Assembly: GCA_018701215.1 (NCBI GenBank)
Contig: JABIWH010000006.1
Location: forward strand, 4,259 to 68,258
Source of the DNA: Rhodospirillaceae bacterium
GTDB taxonomy: Bacteria; Pseudomonadota; Alphaproteobacteria; GCA-2731375
Length of the DNA: 64,000 nucleotides
Direction of reading: 5' to 3'
Position 1 is the stretch's first letter. Each line of letters begins with the position of its first letter. Under the pieces are notes generated by a model. The model saw nothing but the letters and a program-made list of their open reading frames with translations. It ran no database searches and was not told the DNA's origin. This document shows, piece by piece, positions 33,781 through 41,355 of this stretch. The translations under genes were made by a program, and so were the position numbers.

Positions 33781-34752
33781 ATGAGCATATTCAACAGCCA
33801 ACCCCTGGATGGCGTGATCCCCGCGACGCTGCTGGCCTTTGACGACGACATGATGATCGACGAGGCCGCCTCGCGCCGCCACCTGCGCGATGTCGCGGCG
33901 ACGGACGGTCTAAGCGCCGTTACGGTCAACGGCCATGCCTCGGAGGTGCACGCCTGCAGCTTCGATGAGCAGCAGCGCATTCTGGAAATGTCCCTTGATG
34001 AGGCGGGCGACCACCTGCCCATGATCAACGGCATCTATTCCGACAGCAGCCTTGAAGCCGCCCGCCTGGCCCGCATGGCAGAAACAGCCGGCGCCGCCGC
34101 TCTATTGGTATTCCCGCCCAACAGCATGATCATGGGGGGGCAATTGCGGCCTGAAATGGCTCTGACTCACTTCAAGACCATTGCTGACGCCACCGATTTG
34201 CCGATGATCGCCTTCCAATACCCGCAAATCAGTGGTTTGGGCTATCCGTTCGAGACCCTGTTGCGAATGATCCAGGACGTACCTTCGATCAAGGCGATCA
34301 AGGATTGGTCGAACGACGCCATGCTGCACGAAAAGCACATCCGCGAACTGCAAGGCGGCGCCGCCGGCCGGGCGATTAGCGTGCTGACCACCCATTCATC
34401 CTGGCTGATGGCTTCGTTGAGCATGGGCGCCAACGGTTTGTTGTCGGGCGCCGGCAGCGTGATCCCGGAATTACAGGTCGCCTTGTTCCAGGCCGTGAAG
34501 GCCGGTGATCTACCCGCCGCCCAGGCCATCAACGACCGGATCTATCCCCTGGCGCAGGCTTTCTACACACCGCCGTTCCTGGATATGCATAACCGCATGA
34601 AGGAATGCCTGGTGCTCCTCGGCCGTCTCGAACGCGCCGTGGTGCGGCCGCCCCTGATGAAATTGAGCGATACTGAAATCAACCGCCTAGGCCAGGCCTT
34701 AAACGCGGCAGGCCTGCCCCCGGTTGGCGCCGTATCGGCCGCCGCGGAGTAA
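33781..34752 (+). CDS. Dihydrodipicolinate synthase/N-acetylneuraminate lyase-family protein, divergent
   Basis: 323-residue TIM-barrel aldolase relative. The Schiff-base lysine is kept: Lys174 in I-K-A-I-K-D-W-S. The partner tyrosine of the Y-N-x-P motif is Phe145 (F-Q-Y-P), and the G-T-T-G-E substrate motif reads N-G-H-A-S-E (50-55). This rules out true DapA and makes the chemistry uncertain; retro-aldol, dehydration or decarboxylation of a keto acid are possible. AGGAGG seven bases upstream gives a strong start. It is the last gene of the transporter operon. Confidence 0.85.
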   Translation: MSIFNSQPLDGVIPATLLAFDDDMMIDEAASRRHLRDVAATDGLSAVTVNGHASEVHACSFDEQQRILEMSLDEAGDHLPMINGIYSDSSLEAARLARMAETAGAAALLVFPPNSMIMGGQLRPEMALTHFKTIADATDLPMIAFQYPQISGLGYPFETLLRMIQDVPSIKAIKDWSNDAMLHEKHIRELQGGAAGRAISVLTTHSSWLMASLSMGANGLLSGAGSVIPELQVALFQAVKAGDLPAAQAINDRIYPLAQAFYTPPFLDMHNRMKECLVLLGRLERAVVRPPLMKLSDTEINRLGQALNAAGLPPVGAVSAAAE

Positions 34753-34762
34753 TACCGCTACC

Positions 34763-35194
34763 TTAAGCGGTGGCGATATACTGGCGCATGGCGGCGGCTT
34801 CGCTTTCAATTTCCTCGATCCGGAACTTGACCACGTCACCGATGGAGATGATGCCCAACAACTGATCGTCACGCATCACCGGCAAATGACGGATGCGGTG
34901 TTCGGTCATGACCGACATAATGGTGTCGATATTGTCTTCGGGCAAACAGTAAACCACGTTGCGGGTCATCAGGTCCGAAACCAAGGCTTCCATGCAGTGG
35001 GCGCCGATCTGGGCCATGCCGCGGATGATATCACGTTCCGAGAGCACCCCTTCGACGGAGCCGCCTTCATTGCGCACAAGGACAGCGCCGATTCGGTTAT
35101 CGAATAGGATTTCAGCGGCCTTGCCAATGGTTTCGTCATTGTTGACTGTTGTTACATCGCTGCCTTTCGAGGCAAGAATTCGTTCTACATGCAT
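34763..35194 (-). CDS. Two-CBS-domain protein
   Basis: 143 residues consisting of a tandem CBS pair (about 8-60 and 75-130), e.g. I-G-A-V-L-V-R-N-E-G-G-S-V-E-G-V-L-S-E-R-D-I near 33-54 and R-H-L-P-V-M-R-D-D-Q-L-L-G-I-I-S-I-G-D-V near 98-117. Stand-alone CBS pairs bind adenine nucleotides or SAM and regulate partner proteins; the partner is unknown. AGGAG seven bases upstream supports the start. Convergent with the DHDPS-like gene. Confidence 0.93.
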   Translation of the reverse strand: MHVERILASKGSDVTTVNNDETIGKAAEILFDNRIGAVLVRNEGGSVEGVLSERDIIRGMAQIGAHCMEALVSDLMTRNVVYCLPEDNIDTIMSVMTEHRIRHLPVMRDDQLLGIISIGDVVKFRIEEIESEAAAMRQYIATA

Positions 35195-35327
35195 ATCACG
35201 CTCCTACCCAGACGCTTGCTGGTCCAGATTATTATTAGTTTACATAATATATTCTGCCTCAAAAACAAGGCAAACGCAAGATATGCTCATTTGAAATTAA
35301 ATCGATGCTTGTCAGCGGTTGGATTAG

Positions 35328-35786
35328 TTAGGTTTCGACCCGGCCCTTCACGGTGCGCGACAGGCCCCTGAATTCCGCCACAACGCGTCCATCCTCGCCA
35401 TATACCGTGGAATCATAGACACCACTGCGCCCGGCACTGCTCTTTTCTTCCGAGATGGCGGTCAGAACTTCGCCAAGCCGGCCAAATGTCATATATGTGA
35501 TATGCGCTGATTGCGCGAAAGCCATTTGCCCGTGGCTGTTGCAGGCGTAGCTAAACGCCATATCCGCCAGCATGAAACTATAACCGCCATGGGCCGTGCC
35601 GTGGCCATTCAGCATATGTTCGCCCACCGGCATGCTGACCCGGGCGTAGCCGGCCCGCACCTCTTCCAATATCACGCCCAGGTTTTGCGCCACCGTATCG
35701 CGGGCATGCATGGCCCGGCCAATCTCCAAAGCGCGGTCATCCGTTGCCACGTGGACAGACTCCGCATCATCATTGCGTTTACTCAT
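35328..35786 (-). CDS. paaI: PaaI family hot-dog thioesterase
   Basis: 152 residues. The hot-dog helix N-G-H-G-T-A-H-G-G-Y-S-F-M-L-A-D-M-A-F-S with the catalytic aspartate near residue 72 identifies the PaaI (hydroxyphenylacetyl-CoA thioesterase) family. PaaI protects the phenylacetate pathway by hydrolysing dead-end CoA esters, but no other paa gene is in the window, so it may be a general housekeeping thioesterase. T-T-G-G-A-G about ten bases upstream favours 35786 over the frame's upper limit at 35849. Confidence 0.85.
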   Translation of the reverse strand: MSKRNDDAESVHVATDDRALEIGRAMHARDTVAQNLGVILEEVRAGYARVSMPVGEHMLNGHGTAHGGYSFMLADMAFSYACNSHGQMAFAQSAHITYMTFGRLGEVLTAISEEKSSAGRSGVYDSTVYGEDGRVVAEFRGLSRTVKGRVET

Positions 35787-36017
35787 GCGGGATACTCCAA
35801 TCTGCGGCAACAAAACCTTGCGTGGCGCCAGCATATAATAAGACAGCAACCATTATTCAGACAAGCTGTTCAAAATTTGCGCCAAACCGCGGCCAGCGAG
35901 ATCGGAAAGCCAACGTTATGATGAATATATCGAAAGGCATAAGAGCCAAAACAGGGCAAACGAAATATTAATCAATGCAGGGCATCTTTTAACCTAATTA
36001 AAGGACCAAAGGAGCAT

Positions 36018-37205
36018 TTGAGCGCAAGAATGCCATGCATACTGCGCAAAATGGTAACGGAATACAAACCGATGAGTATGAACAGCGAGCCAATTACCGC
36101 GGATCTGGACGAGCTTCCTGAGAATTCCTCATTTGACGAAGAAATTGTTGACGACCAAGGCAACGTGGAAAACAGGCGGGAGCTTTCACACAGCGAATAC
36201 GATGCCCTTGAAGAGGCGGTGATGCAGACGGCGCGCGGCCGCACCTTCCTGCGGGAGCACGCCAGGCGCAATCGTGCCGTCGCATCCGACCTGGTTTTGC
36301 GTTCATTGGATGAATGCCGCGGCTACTTTCAGCGTAACGAGCTGGCGCAACCATCTGAAATCCTGTCTGCTGAATTGCAGAGTATGAGCGACGCCATCGC
36401 CCACACGCGCCGCGATATCGCCGCGATCAAACCAAAAGAAGGCGCGAACAACCGGATCATGGCCGCGACCGAAGATCTGGATGCAATCGTTTCGGCAACC
36501 GAACGGGCGACCAACGATATCCTGGGCGCAGCGGAACGGCTCCAGGATACCTGCGAATCCATCCGCGAAGGCGGCGGTAATGACGATCTTTTTGCCTTGG
36601 TGGAAGAAGACATCACCAATATTTTTCTAGCCTGTTCGTTCCAGGACATTACCGGCCAACGTACCACCAAGGTGGTCAATGCCCTGCGTTATCTGGAAAA
36701 ACGGGTTGGTGCGATGATCGAGATCTGGGGCTCCGAGGCCATGCGCAACGGTCGCACGGGTGAGTTCGGCTCCGAGCTGGATGATGATCATCCCGAAGCC
36801 GGCCTACTGAACGGACCAGCCCTTGAAGGCGAGGGTGTGGCCCAGGACGATATCGACGAATTGCTGAAATCTTCGTCAGATGACATAGATGAGGGCGCCA
36901 GCGCCGTCGAAGCGGAGGATTCCTCTGATCCCGCCGCCGGCATGGAGTTCGATGCGGTTGCCGATCCCACGGAGGGCGTTGATTTTGACCCCGTGCCCAC
37001 ACCTGCCGCTGCAGACGAACCGGCCGAGATGGATGATGCGGCCGCCGCCGCAATGGCTGTTGAAGCTGCCGCGGCGGAGCTTGAAATGCCGGGTACCGAC
37101 GATGCGACGGACGATGCGGCCGACGATACGGCCGACGACATGGACTATGCCGATTTATCGGAAGAAGCCGATGCCGAAACCATCGATGCGATCTTCAATT
37201 CATAG
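36018..37205 (+). CDS. cheZ: CheZ-type protein phosphatase with acidic C-terminal extension
   Basis: About 375-395 residues. The long four-helix core ends in A-C-S-F-Q-D-I-T-G-Q-R, matching the CheZ catalytic loop F-Q-D-L-T-G-Q; counted from 36018, Asp210 and Gln214 would hydrolyse phospho-CheY. After residue 260 comes a 130-residue disordered Asp/Ala-rich tail ending D-A-I-F-N-S, in which a CheY-binding helix is plausible. E. coli CheZ is only about 214 residues. Start unsettled: TTG 36018 is close behind AAAGGAG, while ATG 36072 (M-S-M-N-S-E-P) also fits. No other intact chemotaxis gene is nearby. Confidence 0.82.
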   Translation: MSARMPCILRKMVTEYKPMSMNSEPITADLDELPENSSFDEEIVDDQGNVENRRELSHSEYDALEEAVMQTARGRTFLREHARRNRAVASDLVLRSLDECRGYFQRNELAQPSEILSAELQSMSDAIAHTRRDIAAIKPKEGANNRIMAATEDLDAIVSATERATNDILGAAERLQDTCESIREGGGNDDLFALVEEDITNIFLACSFQDITGQRTTKVVNALRYLEKRVGAMIEIWGSEAMRNGRTGEFGSELDDDHPEAGLLNGPALEGEGVAQDDIDELLKSSSDDIDEGASAVEAEDSSDPAAGMEFDAVADPTEGVDFDPVPTPAAADEPAEMDDAAAAAMAVEAAAAELEMPGTDDATDDAADDTADDMDYADLSEEADAETIDAIFNS

Positions 37206-37415
37206 TTTCTGGTATATCTCGAAAGTAGAAGCACGGTAAGACGCGGCGACAAGACGACGCCGGTCGGAACCGGTGCGCGGCGCGGCTTTTTGCCCCTGGG
37301 CAGCAAAACGAATGGCTATATACTAGGCGCCTCGCCTAATGATGCGGAAACACCCGGCAAACCGGGGCCACCGCCCAATAATGCCGCCAAGGCAAGTATC
37401 GAGGACGCCAACGCC

Positions 37416-37898
37416 ATGGACGAATTCAACACAGATGAATTTGAGACTGATTTCTGGAAGGATGCGGAGGACCGCTCCGGCTGGGATGATCTGGAACCGG
37501 GGAAGATCCTGGAATCACGCCCCGTCACCATTACCCTCGAGATGATCCAGCGCTATGCCCGTTCCATCGGTGATCTGAACCCGCTGTATTTCGACGAGGA
37601 ATACGCCAGGAAAAGCCGCTATGGCGGCCTCATATCGCCGCCCTCCATTCATGCCCTGTTCCTCTTTGCCTGCACCGGTCATGATCATTTCATGCGCACG
37701 CCGGGCACCGTCAACATGGGCCAGAACTGGTTTCTGCAACGCCCGATCCGGCCCGGCGATACCATTGCCCTGGAGGCCCGCTGCCTGGACAAGGTGATCC
37801 GCAAGGGCAACATTTTTGCCATCCACGACAACGTTTTCCGCAATCAGGACGGCGATGTGGTCTGTTCCGGCCGCGGCTGGACCATGCGGCCGTATTGA
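37416..37898 (+). CDS. MaoC-like dehydratase domain protein, first of a pair
   Basis: 160-residue hot-dog protein. It has the hydratase-2-like motif Y-A-R-S-I-G-D-L-N-P-L-Y-F-D near residues 47-60 and G-G-L-I-S-P-P near 70. The catalytic histidine of N-P-x-H is Leu-Tyr here, as in the inactive half of MaoC heterodimers. The start at 37416 has GAGGA about ten bases upstream; the open frame runs back to 37290 without protein character. It is separated from the second MaoC gene by 11 bases, so the products probably form one heterodimeric hydratase. Confidence 0.82.
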   Translation: MDEFNTDEFETDFWKDAEDRSGWDDLEPGKILESRPVTITLEMIQRYARSIGDLNPLYFDEEYARKSRYGGLISPPSIHALFLFACTGHDHFMRTPGTVNMGQNWFLQRPIRPGDTIALEARCLDKVIRKGNIFAIHDNVFRNQDGDVVCSGRGWTMRPY

Positions 37899-37909
37899 GG
37901 GAGATAACA

Positions 37910-38368
37910 ATGACCGACAACGTAAAAGACACCCTGGAATACGCCGATATCGCCGTCGGCTTCCAATTCCCCGGCCCGACGGTCCCCGTGACGCGCGAGA
38001 TGATCGCGGAATTCGCGGCTGCCTCCTTCGATCATAATCCCCTGCATTGGGACAATGATTTTATGGAAAAGACCCACTTCGCCGGCGGTAAACAATTCGA
38101 TGATGTGATCGGCCACGGCCTGATGACCTATTCCCTGATGACCCGCGCCATGACCGATTGGCTGTGGCCCGACCTAGGAGAGCACCGGCGCCTGGAGACC
38201 CGCTTCCGCAAGCCGGTCTATCCCGGCGACGAGATCACCATTCAGGGTGAAGTCGTCGACAAACGGGAAACCGCCAAGGGCAAATGGCTGGTCTGCAACA
38301 TTACGGTCAAGAATCAACGCGGCGAGACCGTCGCCACCGGGGACGGCCTCGCCGAAGTTTTCGCCTAA
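37910..38368 (+). CDS. MaoC-like dehydratase domain protein, second of a pair
   Basis: 152 residues with F-A-A-A-S-F-D-H-N-P-L-H-W-D near 38-51, which retains the Asp and His of the hydratase-2 catalytic dyad, then D-D-V-I-G-H-G-L-M. With the preceding protein it likely forms a hetero-hot-dog enoyl-CoA (or acyl-CoA ester) hydratase in which this subunit carries the active site. GAGGGAG six bases upstream favours ATG 37910 over TTG 37895. It is followed by a remarkably long hairpin. Confidence 0.87.
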   Translation: MTDNVKDTLEYADIAVGFQFPGPTVPVTREMIAEFAAASFDHNPLHWDNDFMEKTHFAGGKQFDDVIGHGLMTYSLMTRAMTDWLWPDLGEHRRLETRFRKPVYPGDEITIQGEVVDKRETAKGKWLVCNITVKNQRGETVATGDGLAEVFA

Positions 38369-38386
38369 CGTTATCCGAAGAACCGG

Positions 38387-38458
38387 GCCACCCGCTCCCC
38401 GTCCCGGCCGCCCATTAATGGTACCCTCGTGGGCGGCCGGGACGGGGGAGCGGGTGGC
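38387..38458. repeat. Long inverted repeat between convergent genes
   Basis: The 28-base arm at 38387-38414 is matched by 38430-38458 with a single extra G in the second arm, separated by a 15-base loop (T-T-A-A-T-G-G-T-A-C-C at its start). Nearly every pair is G-C. There is no T-tract on either side, so it is not a classical terminator, but its place between the MaoC and glutaredoxin stop codons suggests a bidirectional transcript end or 3'-protecting stem. Confidence 0.85.
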
Positions 38459-38480
38459 ACAGGCCGCGTTGAAGACGCTT

Positions 38481-38723
38481 CTAGTCGAGGCCGAGCACCT
38501 CATCAACTTTCTCCGGCCCCAACTCGGGGCCGAAGATAAGCTGATCGTCGACTTGCAGCACGGGCGATGAACGGATGTTGTGGCTTTCGATAAAGGCGGC
38601 GGCCTCTTCATCCATCATCAGATCCTTGGCCTCGAACTCCACGTCGTGGGCGCGGAGATAGCCCTTTAGCTGCTCGCACGGCGCGCACAAAGGCGTCGAA
38701 TAGACGATGATCTTTCTGGCCAT
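38481..38723 (-). CDS. Glutaredoxin-like protein partnered with a selenoprotein
   Basis: 80 residues with the thioredoxin-fold start K-I-I-V-Y-S-T-P-L-C-A-P-C and redox pair Cys13/Cys16, and the cis-proline segment S-S-P-V-L-Q-V-D near 54-61. C-A-P-C differs from the C-P-Y-C of classical glutaredoxins. Its start is three bases behind the selenoprotein stop, with GGAAGGA inside the end of that gene as ribosome-binding site, so the two are co-translated. It is a good candidate reductant for the selenenyl-sulfide of the upstream product. Confidence 0.9.
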   Translation of the reverse strand: MARKIIVYSTPLCAPCEQLKGYLRAHDVEFEAKDLMMDEEAAAFIESHNIRSSPVLQVDDQLIFGPELGPEKVDEVLGLD

Positions 38724-38726
38724 CTT

Positions 38727-39623
38727 CTATCCTTCCTTCTCTGCCTTCAGCTTGCGGTACAATTCTTTCTTCGCCAGCCAGGCATTTTTGACTTCCTCGG
38801 TCTGCCAGGGTTGTTCCTGGGTGAAGACCAAAGATTTCCAGGCATCGCCCTTGGACCATTTAAACGGGGTCTCAACCGTAGTCCGAGGCTCCGTCGCGCT
38901 TTCCAACAGATCCATGGCCATGCCGATGATCTGCCGTTGCTGCTCAACATTGCCAGGTTCACCACACGGATTGCCCAGGGGGAAGTCCGTGAACAACAGC
39001 CGGGATACACCGCAGGTTTCAACGATGTCGCGGGCGGCGGCGGCAACAACCGTGGGGATGCCGTTTTCTTCCAGGTAACGTGCTACCAGACTCACGGTCT
39101 GGTGGCAAACCGGTCAGACCGGCACCAATATGGCAACATCAACACTTTCTTCCAGGCATTGACGCAAGACCTCCGGCGCATCCGTGTCCATAGTCTTGGA
39201 CTGGGAATAGGCATTGTAAACGCCATAGGCCGTCGGCGCCAAATCCCCGATCCGGCCCGCTGCCTGCAATTCCTGCAACCGGGTGACGGGGAAATAGCTG
39301 TTCGCGTCATCCAAGGTGGTCGCATTCATGTCATAGCTGTGGGTGCGGCTGTATAGATCCGCCACCGGCGTATCGGTGGGCACGCCGTATACATTTTGCG
39401 CCTCGCCCTTTTCCTGGGGCATCCGTTGGTCTTCCCAGGTACGGACAGCAATCTCCGACGTGGAAACCAGTGCCACCCGGCTTTCCGCCAAGGGCTTTTT
39501 CAAGGGCGTAAACGGCACCGTATCGAAATTTGCCCATTGATAGGGCTTCTCGTAACCTTCGGCCTTATAATAGGCTTTGGTCCTATCGATATATCTAACG
39601 TAGCTCAAAGCTCGTTCCTCCAT
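38727..39623 (-). CDS. GrdB/PrdB-like selenoprotein (glycine/sarcosine/betaine reductase selenoprotein B family), Sec encoded by UGA
   Basis: Two abutting open frames (39623-39117 and 39113-38727) join in the same frame across a TGA at 39116-39114. Read as selenocysteine this gives a continuous 298-residue protein with Sec170 in V-P-V-U-P-V-C-H-Q-T-V. Both halves match the GrdB/PrdB-like family: Y-Q-W-A-N-F-D and P-L-A-E-S-R-V-A-L-V-S-T before it, A-R-Y-L-E-E-N-G-I-P-T-V-V and F-P-L-G-N-P-C-G after it, and U-x-x-C falls where the family has its redox motif. A hairpin fitting a bacterial SECIS follows. An alternative TTG start at 39608 has GGAGGAA seven bases upstream. Coupled to a glutaredoxin gene. 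Substrate unknown: reductive cleavage of a C-N, C-S or C-X bond is typical. selA, selB, selC and selD are not in the window. Confidence 0.88.
39082..39106 (-). promoter_or_regulatory. Bacterial SECIS-like element
   Basis: On the minus-strand mRNA the UGA is followed after 11 bases by CCAGAC-CGUGA-GUCUGG (39102-39086), a perfect six-pair stem with a five-base loop. It extends by A-U, then one C/A mismatch, then two G-C pairs. The loop begins 17 bases after the UGA and has G as its second base, agreeing with the known spacing and loop rule for SelB-binding bacterial SECIS elements. Confidence 0.8.
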
Positions 39624-39711
39624 GGCATTGTTTCAGCAATATTAGCCTTTGTGCGTAGTATGATAGCATCAGTGGTCCCGGGCAATGACAATCAGTAGGG
39701 GTTATTCGGAG

Positions 39712-41355
39712 ATGGATTGGCGAAAAGTGACCATTGGCGAGGCACTGCGGCGCTCCGCCCGCAATTGGCCGGGCAATGATTTCGTGGTCGGCATGCGGCA
39801 AAGGATCAACTACGCCACCTTCGATGCCCAGGTCGACAGTCTCGCCAAGGGTTTCCTGGGCCTCGGCGTTGGCCGGGGGGATCATGTGGCCTGTTGGCTG
39901 ACCAATAGCCCGGCCTGGCTGCTGACTTGGTTTGCCTGTTGCCGCATTGGCGCCACCGTTGTTTCCATCAATACCCGCTATAAAGTTTCCGAGGTCGAAT
40001 ACATCCTGCGCCAATCCGATGCCAAGGTTCTGGTCGCCATGCCGGAATACTGGAATATCGACTATCTGGGCATGATCCGCGAGATGGCCCCCGGCTTCGA
40101 AAGCGATACGCCGGGCCAAATGCAAATCGACGGCCTGCCGGAACTGCGTGCCGTGGTGTTATGGGACGATGCCGAACATCCCGGCACGATTTCGCAAAGC
40201 AATCTGATGGCGCAAGAAAATCCAGGCATGGATCTGTCCGGGGCGGAGGCGGCGGTGGAGATCGAAGATCCGGTGATCATCATCTACACCTCCGGCACCA
40301 CCGGCCAGCCCAAGGGCGCCATGCATTGCCACCGGGTACTGATCGAGGGGCAGAATATCGCCCGCGCCATGCATATGGAGGCAGGCGACAAGGTGCTTGG
40401 CCATATGCCGCTGTATCATGTCGCGGGTTCCGTGGCGACGACCATCCCCGCCATGCAGCACGGTTGCGGCCTGGTTACCATGGCAGAGTGGCACGCGGGC
40501 GAGGCCCTGGATTTGATCGAGCGGGAACGCATCGCCATCATGGGCGGTATTCCGACACACTTTTTTGATCTATTGGCCCAACCGGGCGTCGAGGCAAGAG
40601 ACACCCATTGCCTGAAGGCGGCCTGGATCGGCGGTGCACCGGTGACACCGGCCATTGCCCGCAAGGTCAAATCGACCCTGCATCTGGACGCCTTGCAGGC
40701 CGTGTACGGCATGACCGAAACCATGGGCATGACCACGCTGAGCGAATTCGATGCGCCGATCGAAGTGGCCTGTGAAAACAAGGGCAAGATTGTCGGCGAC
40801 TATGAAGTCGGCATCTTTGACCCCGAAACCGGCATCGAAAAACCCCAGGGCGAGGATGGTGAAATCTGGGTGCGCGGTTATTTGGTCATGCTGGGCTATT
40901 ACAAGAACCCGGAAGCCACGGCGGCGGCGATCACGCCGGAAGGCTGGTTCCGCACCGGCGATCTGGGCCAGATCGATCCGGACGGCTATCTGATGATCAC
41001 GGGCCGGGCCAAGGAAATGTTTATCGTTGGCGGCTCCAACGCCTACCCGGCCGAGATCGAACGATTTCTGGAAGGTCACGAAAATATTTACCAGGCCGTG
41101 GTCTGCGGCGTGCCTGACGCGCGCATGGGCGAAGTCGGCTTCACCTTCGTCATGCCGCCGCCCGGCGCGACCTTAGACCCGGAAGATGTCATCGCACACT
41201 GCCGGGGCGCCATAGCGGACTACAAGGTACCGCGCTATGTTGAGGTGGTGGACGATTTCCCGCGCACCTCGACCAACAAAATTCAACGCTATTTGTTGCA
41301 GCAGGACGCCCTGGCGCGGTTCGAAGAGAGAGAAGAAAATCATGGTGACGATTGA
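39712..41355 (+). CDS. AMP-binding acyl-CoA ligase (FadD-like)
   Basis: 547 residues (556 if ATG 39685 is used). The ANL-superfamily motifs are complete: I-I-Y-T-S-G-T-T-G-Q-P-K-G near 190, Y-G-M-T-E-T near 340, G-W-F-R-T-G-D-L near 411-418, and the C-terminal adenylation lysine in S-T-N-K-I-Q-R. It activates a carboxylic acid as AMP then CoA ester. AGGGG ten bases upstream favours 39712. It is divergent from the selenoprotein gene and overlaps the next gene by 14 bases, so it opens an operon with an amidohydrolase and a sensor kinase. Confidence 0.9.
   Translation: MDWRKVTIGEALRRSARNWPGNDFVVGMRQRINYATFDAQVDSLAKGFLGLGVGRGDHVACWLTNSPAWLLTWFACCRIGATVVSINTRYKVSEVEYILRQSDAKVLVAMPEYWNIDYLGMIREMAPGFESDTPGQMQIDGLPELRAVVLWDDAEHPGTISQSNLMAQENPGMDLSGAEAAVEIEDPVIIIYTSGTTGQPKGAMHCHRVLIEGQNIARAMHMEAGDKVLGHMPLYHVAGSVATTIPAMQHGCGLVTMAEWHAGEALDLIERERIAIMGGIPTHFFDLLAQPGVEARDTHCLKAAWIGGAPVTPAIARKVKSTLHLDALQAVYGMTETMGMTTLSEFDAPIEVACENKGKIVGDYEVGIFDPETGIEKPQGEDGEIWVRGYLVMLGYYKNPEATAAAITPEGWFRTGDLGQIDPDGYLMITGRAKEMFIVGGSNAYPAEIERFLEGHENIYQAVVCGVPDARMGEVGFTFVMPPPGATLDPEDVIAHCRGAIADYKVPRYVEVVDDFPRTSTNKIQRYLLQQDALARFEEREENHGDD

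Noticed and set aside
34754..34775. Small inverted repeat ACCGCT/AGCGGT between the DHDPS-like and CBS genes
   Set aside because: Only six pairs and no T-run; too weak to call a terminator.
37256..37294. A terminator after cheZ (CCGGT-CGGA-ACCGG and a distant T-run)
   Set aside because: The stem is short and about a dozen bases separate it from the TTTTT, so it does not meet the usual terminator form.
38727..39095. A separate 122-residue gene beginning at 39095 (GTG)
   Set aside because: It has no ribosome-binding site and is the in-frame continuation of the selenoprotein after the UGA; the conserved P-V-C-H-Q-T-V lies before its apparent start.
39114..39623. The selenoprotein as a pseudogene with a nonsense mutation
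   Set aside because: The frame stays clean on both sides, the UGA is at the redox motif and a fitting hairpin follows, so Sec insertion is the better reading. It stays open until sel genes are confirmed.
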